Under the pieces are notes generated by a model that made no database searches, was not told the origin of the DNA, and was given only the letters and a program-made list of their open reading frames with translations. The position numbers and the translations under genes are program-made. Positions 1-7,042 of a stretch of 14,712 nt of DNA are shown here, piece after piece; within the stretch, counting starts at the first letter, position 1, and the number at the start of each line of letters is the position of its first letter. This DNA comes from Rickettsiella sp. (GTDB lineage: Bacteria > Pseudomonadota > Gammaproteobacteria > Diplorickettsiales > Diplorickettsiaceae), in contig JAVHYG010000029.1 in NCBI GenBank assembly GCA_031119195.1, positions 1 through 14,712 on the forward strand. The letters run 5' to 3'.

Positions 1-874
1 GAAAAGGGGGTTTTTGTAATGGCATTAGTTTTTCGCAACACGAATTTATCCCTTTGATCAAAAAACCGATACTGGGTATTGTATTTCCGATGGCTATGAA
101 GACTCCGAGTAATATACTTTCTAAACTCTCTATATGCCATTTCTTTTCTGCAAAATCTTCCATATCAAAATAACTTATAAATGTATATGCCAAAATCAAG
201 GGTATACTAATTACACCTAAGCTGGTTCTAAGAGAAAATTGGGTTAGTTGCTGTTTAAGATTTGGCGCTTTAAATTTATTATTTATTAATTCTAGAAACT
301 TGATTGGTGTTTGTTCTTCGGGATTTAAATGAGAGAAATTGCTAATTATAGTATCTATTTTTTTGATTAATTTGCTTTTTTCTAATGGCAGTTTATCTTT
401 CCATAGATAAGAAAGCGAGTCGATCAATTCTATTGTTCCAACAAGATTAACTAAGATATTTAGTGAAGCAATAAATCCCTGAAGTGCAATAGCAGTCTTA
501 TCAACATAATTGCCTTCATCATCTTCGATGTTCATTAAAAAAATAGGGAGTACACAAAAAAAAGCAATGACTGTACCAGTAAGATATTTTAAAGGTGTTT
601 TTTTGAATTGGGGAAGTTCAGTGATATTTAGAAAGCTTTCAATATTGAAAATACCATTGGTAAACGAACCGCCAAACGCCGCTAAATATTGTAGATATTT
701 TCCACCAAATTTAGCAGCTTGGAATGAAGTGGGCCAATACATATAGCCACTAAATGCTCCAGCTGCAATTAAGGTTGTTTTTTTTAGAACTTGTAATGAT
801 CGAGAAAGAAAAGAAGTGTTGGTACGTTCTTGGCGATTAATTAAAGGTAACAACTCGTCATTTGCTGGAGGCAT
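1..874 (-). CDS. Multi-pass membrane protein of unknown function (N-terminal part, runs off window)
   Basis: An uninterrupted minus-strand frame of 291 codons opens with ATG at 874 (protein begins MPPANDELLPLINRQ) and is still open at base 1, so the C-terminus is outside the window. An AAGGA ribosome site (bases 881-885) lies 6 bases before the ATG and supports the start. The protein has a polar N-terminus of about 30 residues. Hydrophobic segments follow near residues 32-47, 97-115, 129-150, 217-236 and 253-275, with a charged, lysine-rich stretch at about 157-210 between the third and fourth. I do not recognise the family. No signal peptide, lipobox or catalytic motif is visible. It lies downstream of rsmG on the same strand, 160 bases away, with a weak possible terminator between, so it probably has its own promoter. 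Legionellales carry many lineage-specific membrane proteins of this kind, some of them secreted effectors, but nothing here shows that role. Confidence 0.8.
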   Translation of the reverse strand, partial: MPPANDELLPLINRQERTNTSFLSRSLQVLKKTTLIAAGAFSGYMYWPTSFQAAKFGGKYLQYLAAFGGSFTNGIFNIESFLNITELPQFKKTPLKYLTGTVIAFFCVLPIFLMNIEDDEGNYVDKTAIALQGFIASLNILVNLVGTIELIDSLSYLWKDKLPLEKSKLIKKIDTIISNFSHLNPEEQTPIKFLELINNKFKAPNLKQQLTQFSLRTSLGVISIPLILAYTFISYFDMEDFAEKKWHIESLESILLGVFIAIGNTIPSIGFLIKGINSCCEKLMPLQKPPF

Positions 875-1011
875 TTTAATTCCTTTTATTAGAATAGGAT
901 GCGGTGAATTAATAAATTACGTTCTTAGTAAACTTTAGCAATAGATTAATAAATTTGATAAATTTAGGCAATAGTTATATTAAAAATAAATTATTTTAAA
1001 GAATATAATTA

Positions 1012-1033
1012 TAAAAATTTGGTTTATAAAACC
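1012..1033 (-). terminator. Weak candidate intrinsic terminator after rsmG
   Basis: On the minus strand, one base after the rsmG stop, the sequence GGTTT-TAT-AAACC can form a 5-bp hairpin with a 3-base loop, followed by AAATTTTTAT. The position fits termination of dapB-rsmG, but the stem is short and the T-run is interrupted. This is only a suggestion. Confidence 0.3.
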
Positions 1034-1034
1034 G

Positions 1035-1673
1035 TTATGCATTTAATTTTATTACAATGACATGTCGTCTTTCATTAAGTCCAATAATATTAACTGAATT
1101 GACAGAAGTTACTACAAAGTTTGAGTCAAGTTTATTTATTTCTTCAGTAGGGTATTGACCTTTCATTGATAGAAAAATCCCCTTTGAACAAGCAAGATGT
1201 TGCGTTTTTTTTAAAAAATCGGTCAAGGTACTAAAAGCACGTGTAATAATGGTATCGAAACAAAGGGAGACTCGAAAGTTTTCTACTCGAGCTTGGATAA
1301 TGTCTATGTTAGAAATAGCTAATTTTTGTATTACATGCGTTATAAATCGTGTCTTTTTGCCATTGCTATCGAGTAATGTAAAGTGATAATTGGGATGGGT
1401 TAATGCTAATGGAATGCCCGGTAAACCAGCACCTGTTCCAACATCAAGAATTCTAGTTCCTTGTAAATAGGGGCTAATAGAAAGGCTATCTAAAATATGT
1501 TTGGGAATCATTTGTGTAGGGTTATGTATACTCGTTAAGTTATAGACACGATTCCAGCGTTCAATTAATAACAAGTAATCAGCCAGCTTAGCTATAACAG
1601 GATGACTGAATGTTAAAGAATTTTCGGTTAATTGCTTATGGAGAGCGGAGTGTAGTTGTGTAATGTATGTCAT
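1035..1673 (-). CDS. rsmG: 16S rRNA (guanine-N7)-methyltransferase RsmG (GidB)
   Basis: RsmG transfers a methyl group from S-adenosylmethionine to N7 of G527 (E. coli numbering) in 16S rRNA; loss gives low-level streptomycin resistance in several bacteria. The 212-residue product is close to the usual 205-215. Visible family motifs are YNLTSI (44-49) and HILDSL (59-64) in the N-terminal cap, the SAM-binding glycine loop DVGTGAGLPGIPLA (77-90), the acidic end of the next strand LLDSNGKKTRF (100-110), and RAFSTL (145-150). Its ATG overlaps the dapB stop in an ATGA arrangement (1670-1673), implying one transcript and probable translational coupling. In many gammaproteobacteria this gene sits beside mnmG (gidA) and parAB; pairing with dapB is less usual. 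No essential motif is missing. Confidence 0.96.
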   Translation of the reverse strand: MTYITQLHSALHKQLTENSLTFSHPVIAKLADYLLLIERWNRVYNLTSIHNPTQMIPKHILDSLSISPYLQGTRILDVGTGAGLPGIPLALTHPNYHFTLLDSNGKKTRFITHVIQKLAISNIDIIQARVENFRVSLCFDTIITRAFSTLTDFLKKTQHLACSKGIFLSMKGQYPTEEINKLDSNFVVTSVNSVNIIGLNERRHVIVIKLNA

Positions 1674-2401
1674 ACGAGTAATGTTTCTAAACCATAAATT
1701 AATTTTTTTAAATCTATTACTTTTTTACACGCTAAAATTACCCCAGGCATAAACGCATTTCGATCAATAGTTTCGTGAGAGAGTGTAAGATTTCCCCCTA
1801 AATGCCCAAATATAACATCTTGTTTCGCTAAAAATCCTGGAAGACGTAGCGCATGGATAGGGATCTGATCTTTAGAAGCGCCACGGGAGTTTGGTAAGGT
1901 CTCATGTATTTTTTTATGAAGCGGATTTTTTTTTCTCTCTTGAGCTATCATTTCAGCAGTTTTTATTGCTGTGCTTGAAGGTGCATCAAGTTTTTTTTCG
2001 TGATGCGTTTCGACAATTTCTACCTCTGAAAAATAATGAGCTGCTTGTGCTGAAAAGCGCATCATTAATAAAGCGGCGATACAAAAATTAGGGGCGATAA
2101 TCCCGCCAAGCTGTTTTTCATCGCACATTTGTTGTAATTTTTTTATTTGATCAGGCACAAGTCCGCTGGTACCAATTACGGGATGGGCCCCTGCTTCAAT
2201 AATTTTTTTTGAATTTTCAAATACCACCGATGCGTTGGTAAAATCAACAACGACAGCTGTATTGTTTTTTTTTATGGCTTCTACTAGGTCCGTATTCCGT
2301 GTTTCCTTTACCAATTCAAATGCGCTATCATGACTAATAGCCGCGACAGTTGTTTTTCCCATACGTCCGGAAGCGCCGTTAACGAGTACTCGAATAGGCA
2401 C
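1670..2401 (-). CDS. dapB: 4-hydroxy-tetrahydrodipicolinate reductase DapB
   Basis: DapB reduces 4-hydroxy-tetrahydrodipicolinate with NAD(P)H to tetrahydrodipicolinate in the cytoplasm, a step shared by lysine and diaminopimelate synthesis. The N-terminal Rossmann domain shows VNGASGRMG (7-15), DFTNAS (53-58) and GTSG (77-80). The catalytic/tetramer domain shows APNFCIAALLM (103-113), then ETHHEKKLDAPSSTA (131-145) carrying the active-site histidines H133/H134 and lysine K137, then RLPGFLA and FMPGVILA. At 243 residues it is shorter than E. coli DapB (273) but within the family range. The start is GTG (2399-2401), chosen because a perfect AAGGAGG lies 7 bases upstream. One oddity: the signature PSGTA reads PSSTA, with Ser143 (AGC) where nearly all family members have Gly. 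It is transcribed divergently from the EamA gene at 2557 and overlaps rsmG by 4 bases. Confidence 0.96.
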   Translation of the reverse strand: MPIRVLVNGASGRMGKTTVAAISHDSAFELVKETRNTDLVEAIKKNNTAVVVDFTNASVVFENSKKIIEAGAHPVIGTSGLVPDQIKKLQQMCDEKQLGGIIAPNFCIAALLMMRFSAQAAHYFSEVEIVETHHEKKLDAPSSTAIKTAEMIAQERKKNPLHKKIHETLPNSRGASKDQIPIHALRLPGFLAKQDVIFGHLGGNLTLSHETIDRNAFMPGVILACKKVIDLKKLIYGLETLLV

Positions 2402-2408
2402 AATAAAT

Positions 2409-2415
2409 CCTCCTT
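2409..2415 (-). promoter_or_regulatory. Strong ribosome binding site deciding the GTG start of dapB
   Basis: The minus-strand sequence AAGGAGG is a full match to the anti-Shine-Dalgarno core and sits 7 bases before GTG at 2401. It is the best ribosome site noticed in the window and justifies the non-ATG start. Confidence 0.85.
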
Positions 2416-2435
2416 AGCCTATAAAAAACTATCAT

Positions 2436-2517
2436 TTTTTTATTTGATTTTTTAGCTGGCCTGCACCGCCTATTTACGCAACGCAAACATAAGCGTAAGG
2501 CAAAATCAAATAAAAAA
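2436..2517. repeat. Perfect 16-bp inverted repeat in the dapB/EamA divergent intergenic region
   Basis: The left arm TTTTTTATTTGATTTT (2436-2451) and its exact reverse complement AAAATCAAATAAAAAA (2502-2517) are separated by 50 bases. Inside, GCCT...TACGC (about 2469-2480) can pair with GCGTAAGGC (about 2493-2501), with a 3-base bulge, giving a nested stem. Both neighbouring genes point away from it, and the right-hand arm ends in A on either strand, so it does not look like an intrinsic terminator. It could be a paired operator, a cruciform site, or the remnant of a small fold-back repeat. The arms are A/T-rich, so chance is not excluded, but an exact 16-bp match at this spacing is notable. 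Confidence 0.6.
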
Positions 2518-2556
2518 CACAGTTTATTATGTGGTCTATTGTTGCAAAGTTAAGGA

Positions 2557-3453
2557 ATGACTATACTCTATTTTATGAAATTATCTAGCAAAGCCAACCT
2601 TTATTTAAGTTTAGCAACGCTTATGTGGGGTATTACTTTCCCACTCATACGTAATGCTTTAACTGAAGTTGATCCCTTTGTATTTGTTAGTGTGCGCTTT
2701 GTCGTTGCTACTTTAGTTTTATTACCGATGATATGTACTTTATTTTATAAAACCACTAAAGCAATACTTTTAGGTAGTCTTATTATTGGGATGCTTAATG
2801 CGGCAGCTTACCTCTGCCAGACCATTGGCTTAGAAACGGTTAGTTCAGCACGGGCTGCTTTTATTACCGGTTCCAGCGTTATTTTTGTACCTTTTATAGC
2901 TCCATTATTTAAATTAGATAAGCCCGGGAGTTTAGACTTTTTATGCGCACTAATAGGTTTTTCAGGACTTTATGTATTAACCGATTTACACCATATTCAA
3001 CTAAGTTCCGGTGATCTATGGGTTTTTTTTGGTGCTATTAGCTTTTCTTTACAAATTGCTTATTTACAGCGATTGACGCAGGCAATACAGGATTATAAAT
3101 TATTGGCTTTTTATCAAATTTTTTTTACAATTCCTTTTGTATCAGTGTTAACAAAAGGGCATGATTTTTCTTCGATTTTTCAGCCTAAAGCAATGTTTGT
3201 TATTTTATTTTGTGCTATTTTTGCAACCAGTCTGACTTATTATTTACAAAATAAATATCAAAAATTTACTAGTGCGCCAAAAGCGGCATTAATTTTTGCA
3301 TTAGAGCCGGTATTTGCTAGTCTATTTGGATTTTTTATTAACCATGAACTACTTTCCAAAGCAACAATTTACGGGGGATTATTACTTTTGTTAAGTTTGG
3401 TTTTACCAAGTTTGATCAGTATAATAAGCCAATCCTATCTATCTATAAGATAA
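2557..3453 (+). CDS. EamA/DMT-family inner-membrane transporter
   Basis: This is a drug/metabolite transporter superfamily protein with two EamA repeats. Such proteins usually have ten membrane helices and export or take up amino acids, nucleosides or other small metabolites; the substrate cannot be read from sequence. The 298-residue product is almost entirely hydrophobic. Repeat one begins with LATLMWGITFPLIRNAL (about 19-35), typical of the family. Repeat two begins near residue 150 (SGDLWVFFGAISFSLQ) and contains the characteristic APKAALIFALEPVFASLFG near 245-263. The start is uncertain: AAGGA directly abuts ATG 2557, which is too close, and lies 18 bases from the alternative in-frame ATG at 2575 (MKLSSKANLY), which is too far. 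The stop lies 16 bases before pepN on the same strand, so the two are probably co-transcribed. It is divergent from dapB. Confidence 0.9.
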   Translation: MTILYFMKLSSKANLYLSLATLMWGITFPLIRNALTEVDPFVFVSVRFVVATLVLLPMICTLFYKTTKAILLGSLIIGMLNAAAYLCQTIGLETVSSARAAFITGSSVIFVPFIAPLFKLDKPGSLDFLCALIGFSGLYVLTDLHHIQLSSGDLWVFFGAISFSLQIAYLQRLTQAIQDYKLLAFYQIFFTIPFVSVLTKGHDFSSIFQPKAMFVILFCAIFATSLTYYLQNKYQKFTSAPKAALIFALEPVFASLFGFFINHELLSKATIYGGLLLLLSLVLPSLISIISQSYLSIR

Positions 3454-3469
3454 TGAGTTAATAAATCTT

Positions 3470-6103
3470 ATGAACGCTGTTCCAACGACTTTTCTTCGCG
3501 ATTATTCTCCCCCCGCTTTTTTGATTAAAGCAGTTGATTTAACTTTTATATTAGATGAAGCATTAACGCAAGTATGTGCACATTTGGTATTATCGCGTAG
3601 TGCAGATGATAAAGTAAATAGTCCTTTAATCCTTAATGGCGAAGAATTGAAGTTAGTATCTATCAGACTTAATGATCGCCTTTTAGCTCCTAGCGATTAT
3701 CGGTTAGATGAATCAAAATTAATTATCTATAAAGTTCCAAATGAGTTTACACTGACGATAAAGACTGAGATTAAACCTCAAGAAAATACAGTGTTGAGTG
3801 GTCTTTATGTTTCACGTGGAATTTTTTGTACTCAGTGTGAAGCAGAAGGTTTTCGGCGAATTACCTATTTTGCTGATCGGCCTGATGTATTAGCGCGCTA
3901 CACAACCACAATTATTGCCGATAAAGCGCGATATCCAATTTTATTATCTAATGGTAATAAAATAGCCTTTCAAGAACTAGAAAATAATCGACATTCAGTA
4001 ACTTGGGAAGATCCCTTTAAAAAACCGAGTTACTTATTTGCTTTAGTTGCTGGAGATTTAGAATTTATCCAGGATGAATTTATTACGCAATCGAATAGAA
4101 ATGTAACGTTGCAAATATTTTTTGAAAAAGGACAAAAGGAAAAATGTTTTCATGCGATGAATTCCTTGAAAAAAGCTATGCAGTGGGATGAACAAAGCTA
4201 TGGTCGTGAATATGATCTTGACATTTTTATGATTGCAGTTATTGATGATTTCAATATGGGTGCAATGGAAAATAAAGGCCTCAATATTTTCAATGCACAA
4301 ACTGTCTTAGCGGATCCAGAAACAGCAACAGACTTTGATTACAGTTATGTTACTAAAGTAGTCGGTCATGAATATTTCCATAATTGGACAGGTAACCGGA
4401 TTACTTGTCGTGATTGGTTTCAATTAAGTTTAAAAGAAGGTTTGACAGTTTTTCGTGAACAGGAGTTTAGTGAGTCTATTGGATCGCCAGTTATTGAACG
4501 TATTAATACAGTAAAGCAGTTACGTAGTTTACAATTTGCAGAAGATGCGGGACCTTTGGCACATCCAGTACAACCTAATTCTTACATTGAAATCAATAAT
4601 TTTTATACTACGACAATTTATGAAAAAGGGGCAGAATTGATTCGAATGATGAAGATATTGGTGGGAGCCGAATTGTTTCGCAAGGGTATGGATCTTTATT
4701 TTGACCGTCATGATGGACAAGCGGTGACGATAGAGGATTTTATTCAAGCTATTGAAGAAGCAAGTTGTTATGATTTACAACAATTTCGTTTGTGGTATAA
4801 ACAGGCAGGTACGCCCCAGCTGAATATTGAATACAGTTATAACTCAAAGTTAAAAACCTTTGATTTGACCGTTAAGCAAAGCTGTCCTCCAACACCAAAT
4901 CAACCTACAAAAAAACCTTTTTGTATTCCATTAACAATGGCTTTACTAAGTAATCAGGATCAATCTATCTTTTTACAATTACAGGGAGAATTGAAGGGTC
5001 TTGAAAAACAACGCGTATTAACTATCACACAAACACAACAAAAATTTCATTTTATTAATGTGTTTACTAAACCTGTACCTTCTTTATTAAGAAATTTTTC
5101 AGCCCCAGTGAAATTATATGTAGATTACAGCGATGAAGATTTGTCTTTTTTGATGCAAAAAGATAGTGATTACTTTAATCGGTGGAATGCAACGCAGCAA
5201 TTAGTTACACGTATCGTTATGCAACGGATTAAACATTCTTCTATACAAAGTCAATCTTCCCTTACTTTATTGCTTGAAGCATATCAAATTTTAATGGATA
5301 GCACTCAAGGGGATGATGCTTTATTAGCTGAGCTGTTAAATTTGCCTAGTGAGGCCTATTTTACTGAGCAAATGAAAATTATTGATGTGGATGGCATTCA
5401 TCGTGAACGTGGGTGGTTACGTGAACAAATCGCTGATCGTCTGCATAAGCAGTTATTAACCCTTTATAAAACAAATCAAAATTCCAGACCTTATTCATTC
5501 GATACGCAATCACAAGCGCAACGTCGGTTAAAAAATACTTGTTTAAACTACTTAATGTTATCTAACGATGCGAGAATTCACAATTTATGCCTTATCCAAT
5601 ACCAAAAAGCAGATAATATGACGGATAGTATGAGTGCTTTAAGTGAATTAGTTAATAATAATTTAGCAGAGAGCGAGCGGTTGTTAAATGATTTTTATGA
5701 AAAATGGAAAAACAACACTTTAGTTGTTTGTAAGTGGTTTGCATTACAGGCACGTGCTCCACTACCCAATAGCTTAGAACGCGTTAAAAATTTATTAAAG
5801 CATTCCGCTTTTGATTGGAAAAATCCTAATAAAATTAGATCACTGATAGGAGTATTCAGCACGGAGAATCAAGTTCAATTTCATCAGATAACGGGAGAAG
5901 GTTATCATTTTTTAAGAGAGAAAATACAATACCTTGATAAACTGAATCCACAAATAGCCGCTCGTTTAGTAAAACCTTTAACGCGTTGGCAGCGATTTGA
6001 CAGAATTCGCCTAGAATTAATGCGTAGCCAATTAGAAATTATTGTCAAAACGCCAGGCCTTTCACCTGACGTGTATGAGGTTGTTAGTAAAAGTTTAGGA
6101 TAG
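3470..6103 (+). CDS. pepN: Aminopeptidase N (M1-family zinc metallopeptidase)
   Basis: PepN removes N-terminal residues from peptides in the cytoplasm and is a main general aminopeptidase in proteobacteria. The 877-residue product matches E. coli PepN (870) along its length. The exopeptidase motif GAMEN is at 264-268. The zinc site HEYFH is at 300-304, followed by the third ligand E323 in LKEGLTVFRE. The transition-state tyrosine is Y384 in NNFYTTTIYEKGAE. Each lies 3 residues later than in the E. coli enzyme. The catalytic domain is followed by the small beta domain (about 450-545) and the all-helical C-terminal domain (DUF3458-type). All catalytic residues are present, so it should be active. 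No clear ribosome site precedes ATG 3470. With the EamA stop only 16 bases upstream, translation may depend on the preceding gene. No convincing terminator follows. Confidence 0.97.
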   Translation: MNAVPTTFLRDYSPPAFLIKAVDLTFILDEALTQVCAHLVLSRSADDKVNSPLILNGEELKLVSIRLNDRLLAPSDYRLDESKLIIYKVPNEFTLTIKTEIKPQENTVLSGLYVSRGIFCTQCEAEGFRRITYFADRPDVLARYTTTIIADKARYPILLSNGNKIAFQELENNRHSVTWEDPFKKPSYLFALVAGDLEFIQDEFITQSNRNVTLQIFFEKGQKEKCFHAMNSLKKAMQWDEQSYGREYDLDIFMIAVIDDFNMGAMENKGLNIFNAQTVLADPETATDFDYSYVTKVVGHEYFHNWTGNRITCRDWFQLSLKEGLTVFREQEFSESIGSPVIERINTVKQLRSLQFAEDAGPLAHPVQPNSYIEINNFYTTTIYEKGAELIRMMKILVGAELFRKGMDLYFDRHDGQAVTIEDFIQAIEEASCYDLQQFRLWYKQAGTPQLNIEYSYNSKLKTFDLTVKQSCPPTPNQPTKKPFCIPLTMALLSNQDQSIFLQLQGELKGLEKQRVLTITQTQQKFHFINVFTKPVPSLLRNFSAPVKLYVDYSDEDLSFLMQKDSDYFNRWNATQQLVTRIVMQRIKHSSIQSQSSLTLLLEAYQILMDSTQGDDALLAELLNLPSEAYFTEQMKIIDVDGIHRERGWLREQIADRLHKQLLTLYKTNQNSRPYSFDTQSQAQRRLKNTCLNYLMLSNDARIHNLCLIQYQKADNMTDSMSALSELVNNNLAESERLLNDFYEKWKNNTLVVCKWFALQARAPLPNSLERVKNLLKHSAFDWKNPNKIRSLIGVFSTENQVQFHQITGEGYHFLREKIQYLDKLNPQIAARLVKPLTRWQRFDRIRLELMRSQLEIIVKTPGLSPDVYEVVSKSLG

Positions 6104-6177
6104 CCCCTATTTTATTAACTATAAGCATTTTTACAAATTTATGTTACACACATGCCTAAAACTTAAAATTCTCATAC

Positions 6178-6719
6178 TTAGTAGTGGCTAAATAACTTCA
6201 TAAATGTTAAGACGATAGTGGTCTGAAGTGCAGCGGTACCAAGTGCCCACCTGGCAATATAAGTATGAATTGATGTTTTTAACTCAGAAATTTCTTTATG
6301 GATTTTTGCTATATCCTTTTTAAGTTCAATAATATCTTTTTTGGTTTCTACAATTTCATTTCCTAATTTTGCTAGCCTGATTTCTATTTCTTTTATCCTT
6401 ATTTCTAACTTACTTTCTGTATCCTTTATTTTTGCTTCTATTTCTCTTAAACCAATCTGTAGTTGAGTTTCCGTATCTTTTATTTTTGTCTGTAATTGAT
6501 TTTCTGCTTCCTTCAATTTAATCTCTAAATAATTTTGAGAATCGTTTAAAGCGCTTTTTGATTCTAATTCTATGTGGTATAGATCTTGTTTTGTACAGCG
6601 TTACTGTTAAACAGTTCAGTCATCAGTATCGTTTGGGCTTCAGCAAGTGCTTGAGAAAAACCTGCCTCCTCAAGTTTTTTTGCATAATAAAGTGTATCAA
6701 CTAAAGGGGCTTGTGCCAT
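6178..6719 (-). pseudogene. Frameshifted DUF1640-like coiled-coil protein with C-terminal membrane anchor
   Basis: The minus-strand reading starts at ATG 6719, with GGAG 8 bases upstream, and gives 49 residues (MAQAPLVDTLYYAKKLEEAG...) before TAG at 6570-6572. The same protein continues in another frame, open from 6600 to the stop at 6178, as TKQDLYHIELESK... Adding one A near 6594 (GTACAA to GTAACAA) would join them as FNSNAV-TKQDL, a continuous protein of about 180 residues. The N-terminal LEEAGFSQALAEAQ plus VTKQDL pattern, a long coiled coil and a terminal membrane helix (YIARWALGTAALQTTIVLTF) are typical of the DUF1640/CCDC90-like family, whose bacterial role is unknown. The coiled coil holds two tandem 18-residue repeats starting KIKDTE (6379-6486). 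A downstream fragment could start only at a poor TTG (6516). A recent inactivating deletion or a sequencing error are both possible. Confidence 0.75.
6379..6486 (-). repeat. Two tandem 54-base (18-codon) coiled-coil repeats
   Basis: The two units encode KIKDTETQLQIGLREIEA and KIKDTESKLEIRIKEIEI in direct succession. The pattern is K-I-K-D-T-E-x-x-L-x-I-x-x-(R/K)-E-I-E. They fall in the coiled-coil part of the frameshifted DUF1640-like gene and suggest length change by repeat duplication. Confidence 0.7.
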
Positions 6720-7042
6720 GAGAGACTCTCCATTTAATTATTTTAATTAAGTAATCCCAATTAGTAGTTTCGTGTAAAAAATTTTTTTAAGCAAGCTTGT
6801 ATCTATTTTTTAGATAAATTTAGTCTATTTTTTTTATAAAAATTTTATTCTAACGCACAAAGTTTAGCTAGGAAGTGTCGTCATATAGGGTAGTTTTTCG
6901 AGAGTATAATAACGGAGCATATTTGTGATATGTAAGTTACGAAATGCAGAAAATACTGCGCTTTCTAACGATTATAGTGCTACATGACTATATTAACTAA
7001 TTAGAGGAATCAAAGACCAAAAATTATGTTATGTAGTCAAAA
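6720..7042. other. 323-base intergenic region: promoter side of the broken gene plus repeat copy 1
   Basis: The region lies between the frameshifted gene and the second EamA gene, both on the minus strand. Bases 6720-6870 are very A/T-rich, with a short ATCTA/TAGAT dyad near 6810-6825 and no promoter I would commit to. Bases 6871 to about 6996 are copy 1 of the fold-back repeat. No additional gene was seen. Confidence 0.6.
6871..6996 (+). repeat. MITE-like fold-back repeat, copy 1 (most degraded)
   Basis: Bases of this stretch align with copies 2 and 3 through the shared core GTAGTTTTTCGA, AACGGAGCATA, TATGTAAG, AAATGCAGAAAATAC and CGCTTTCTAA. The left end TA-GGAAGTGTCGTCAT matches the other termini. 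The right end (agTGCtacaTGACtATA) is diverged and its limit is approximate. Relative to copy 2 it lacks about 15-20 bases just inside the left terminus. It is in the same orientation as copy 2, between the frameshifted gene and the EamA gene at 7043. It encodes no protein. Confidence 0.65.

Noticed and set aside
510..746. Plus-strand open frame of 78 codons
   Set aside because: It lies antisense within the longer minus-strand membrane-protein gene (1-874), which has a good ribosome site and membrane-protein character; this frame has neither.
1891..2091. Plus-strand open frame antisense to dapB
   Set aside because: It is fully inside dapB, whose motifs are unambiguous.
4058..4747. Two minus-strand open frames inside pepN
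   Set aside because: They are antisense shadows of the conserved M1 catalytic domain with no ribosome site or family features.
6097..6115. Intrinsic terminator after pepN (TAGG...CCTA then TTTTATT)
   Set aside because: The stem is only 4 bp and the T-run is short; too weak to call.
6585..6605. Programmed -1 frameshifting as the explanation of the split gene
   Set aside because: No X-XXY-YYZ slippery heptamer is in frame near the junction and no evident downstream structure was seen; a simple one-base deletion explains it better.
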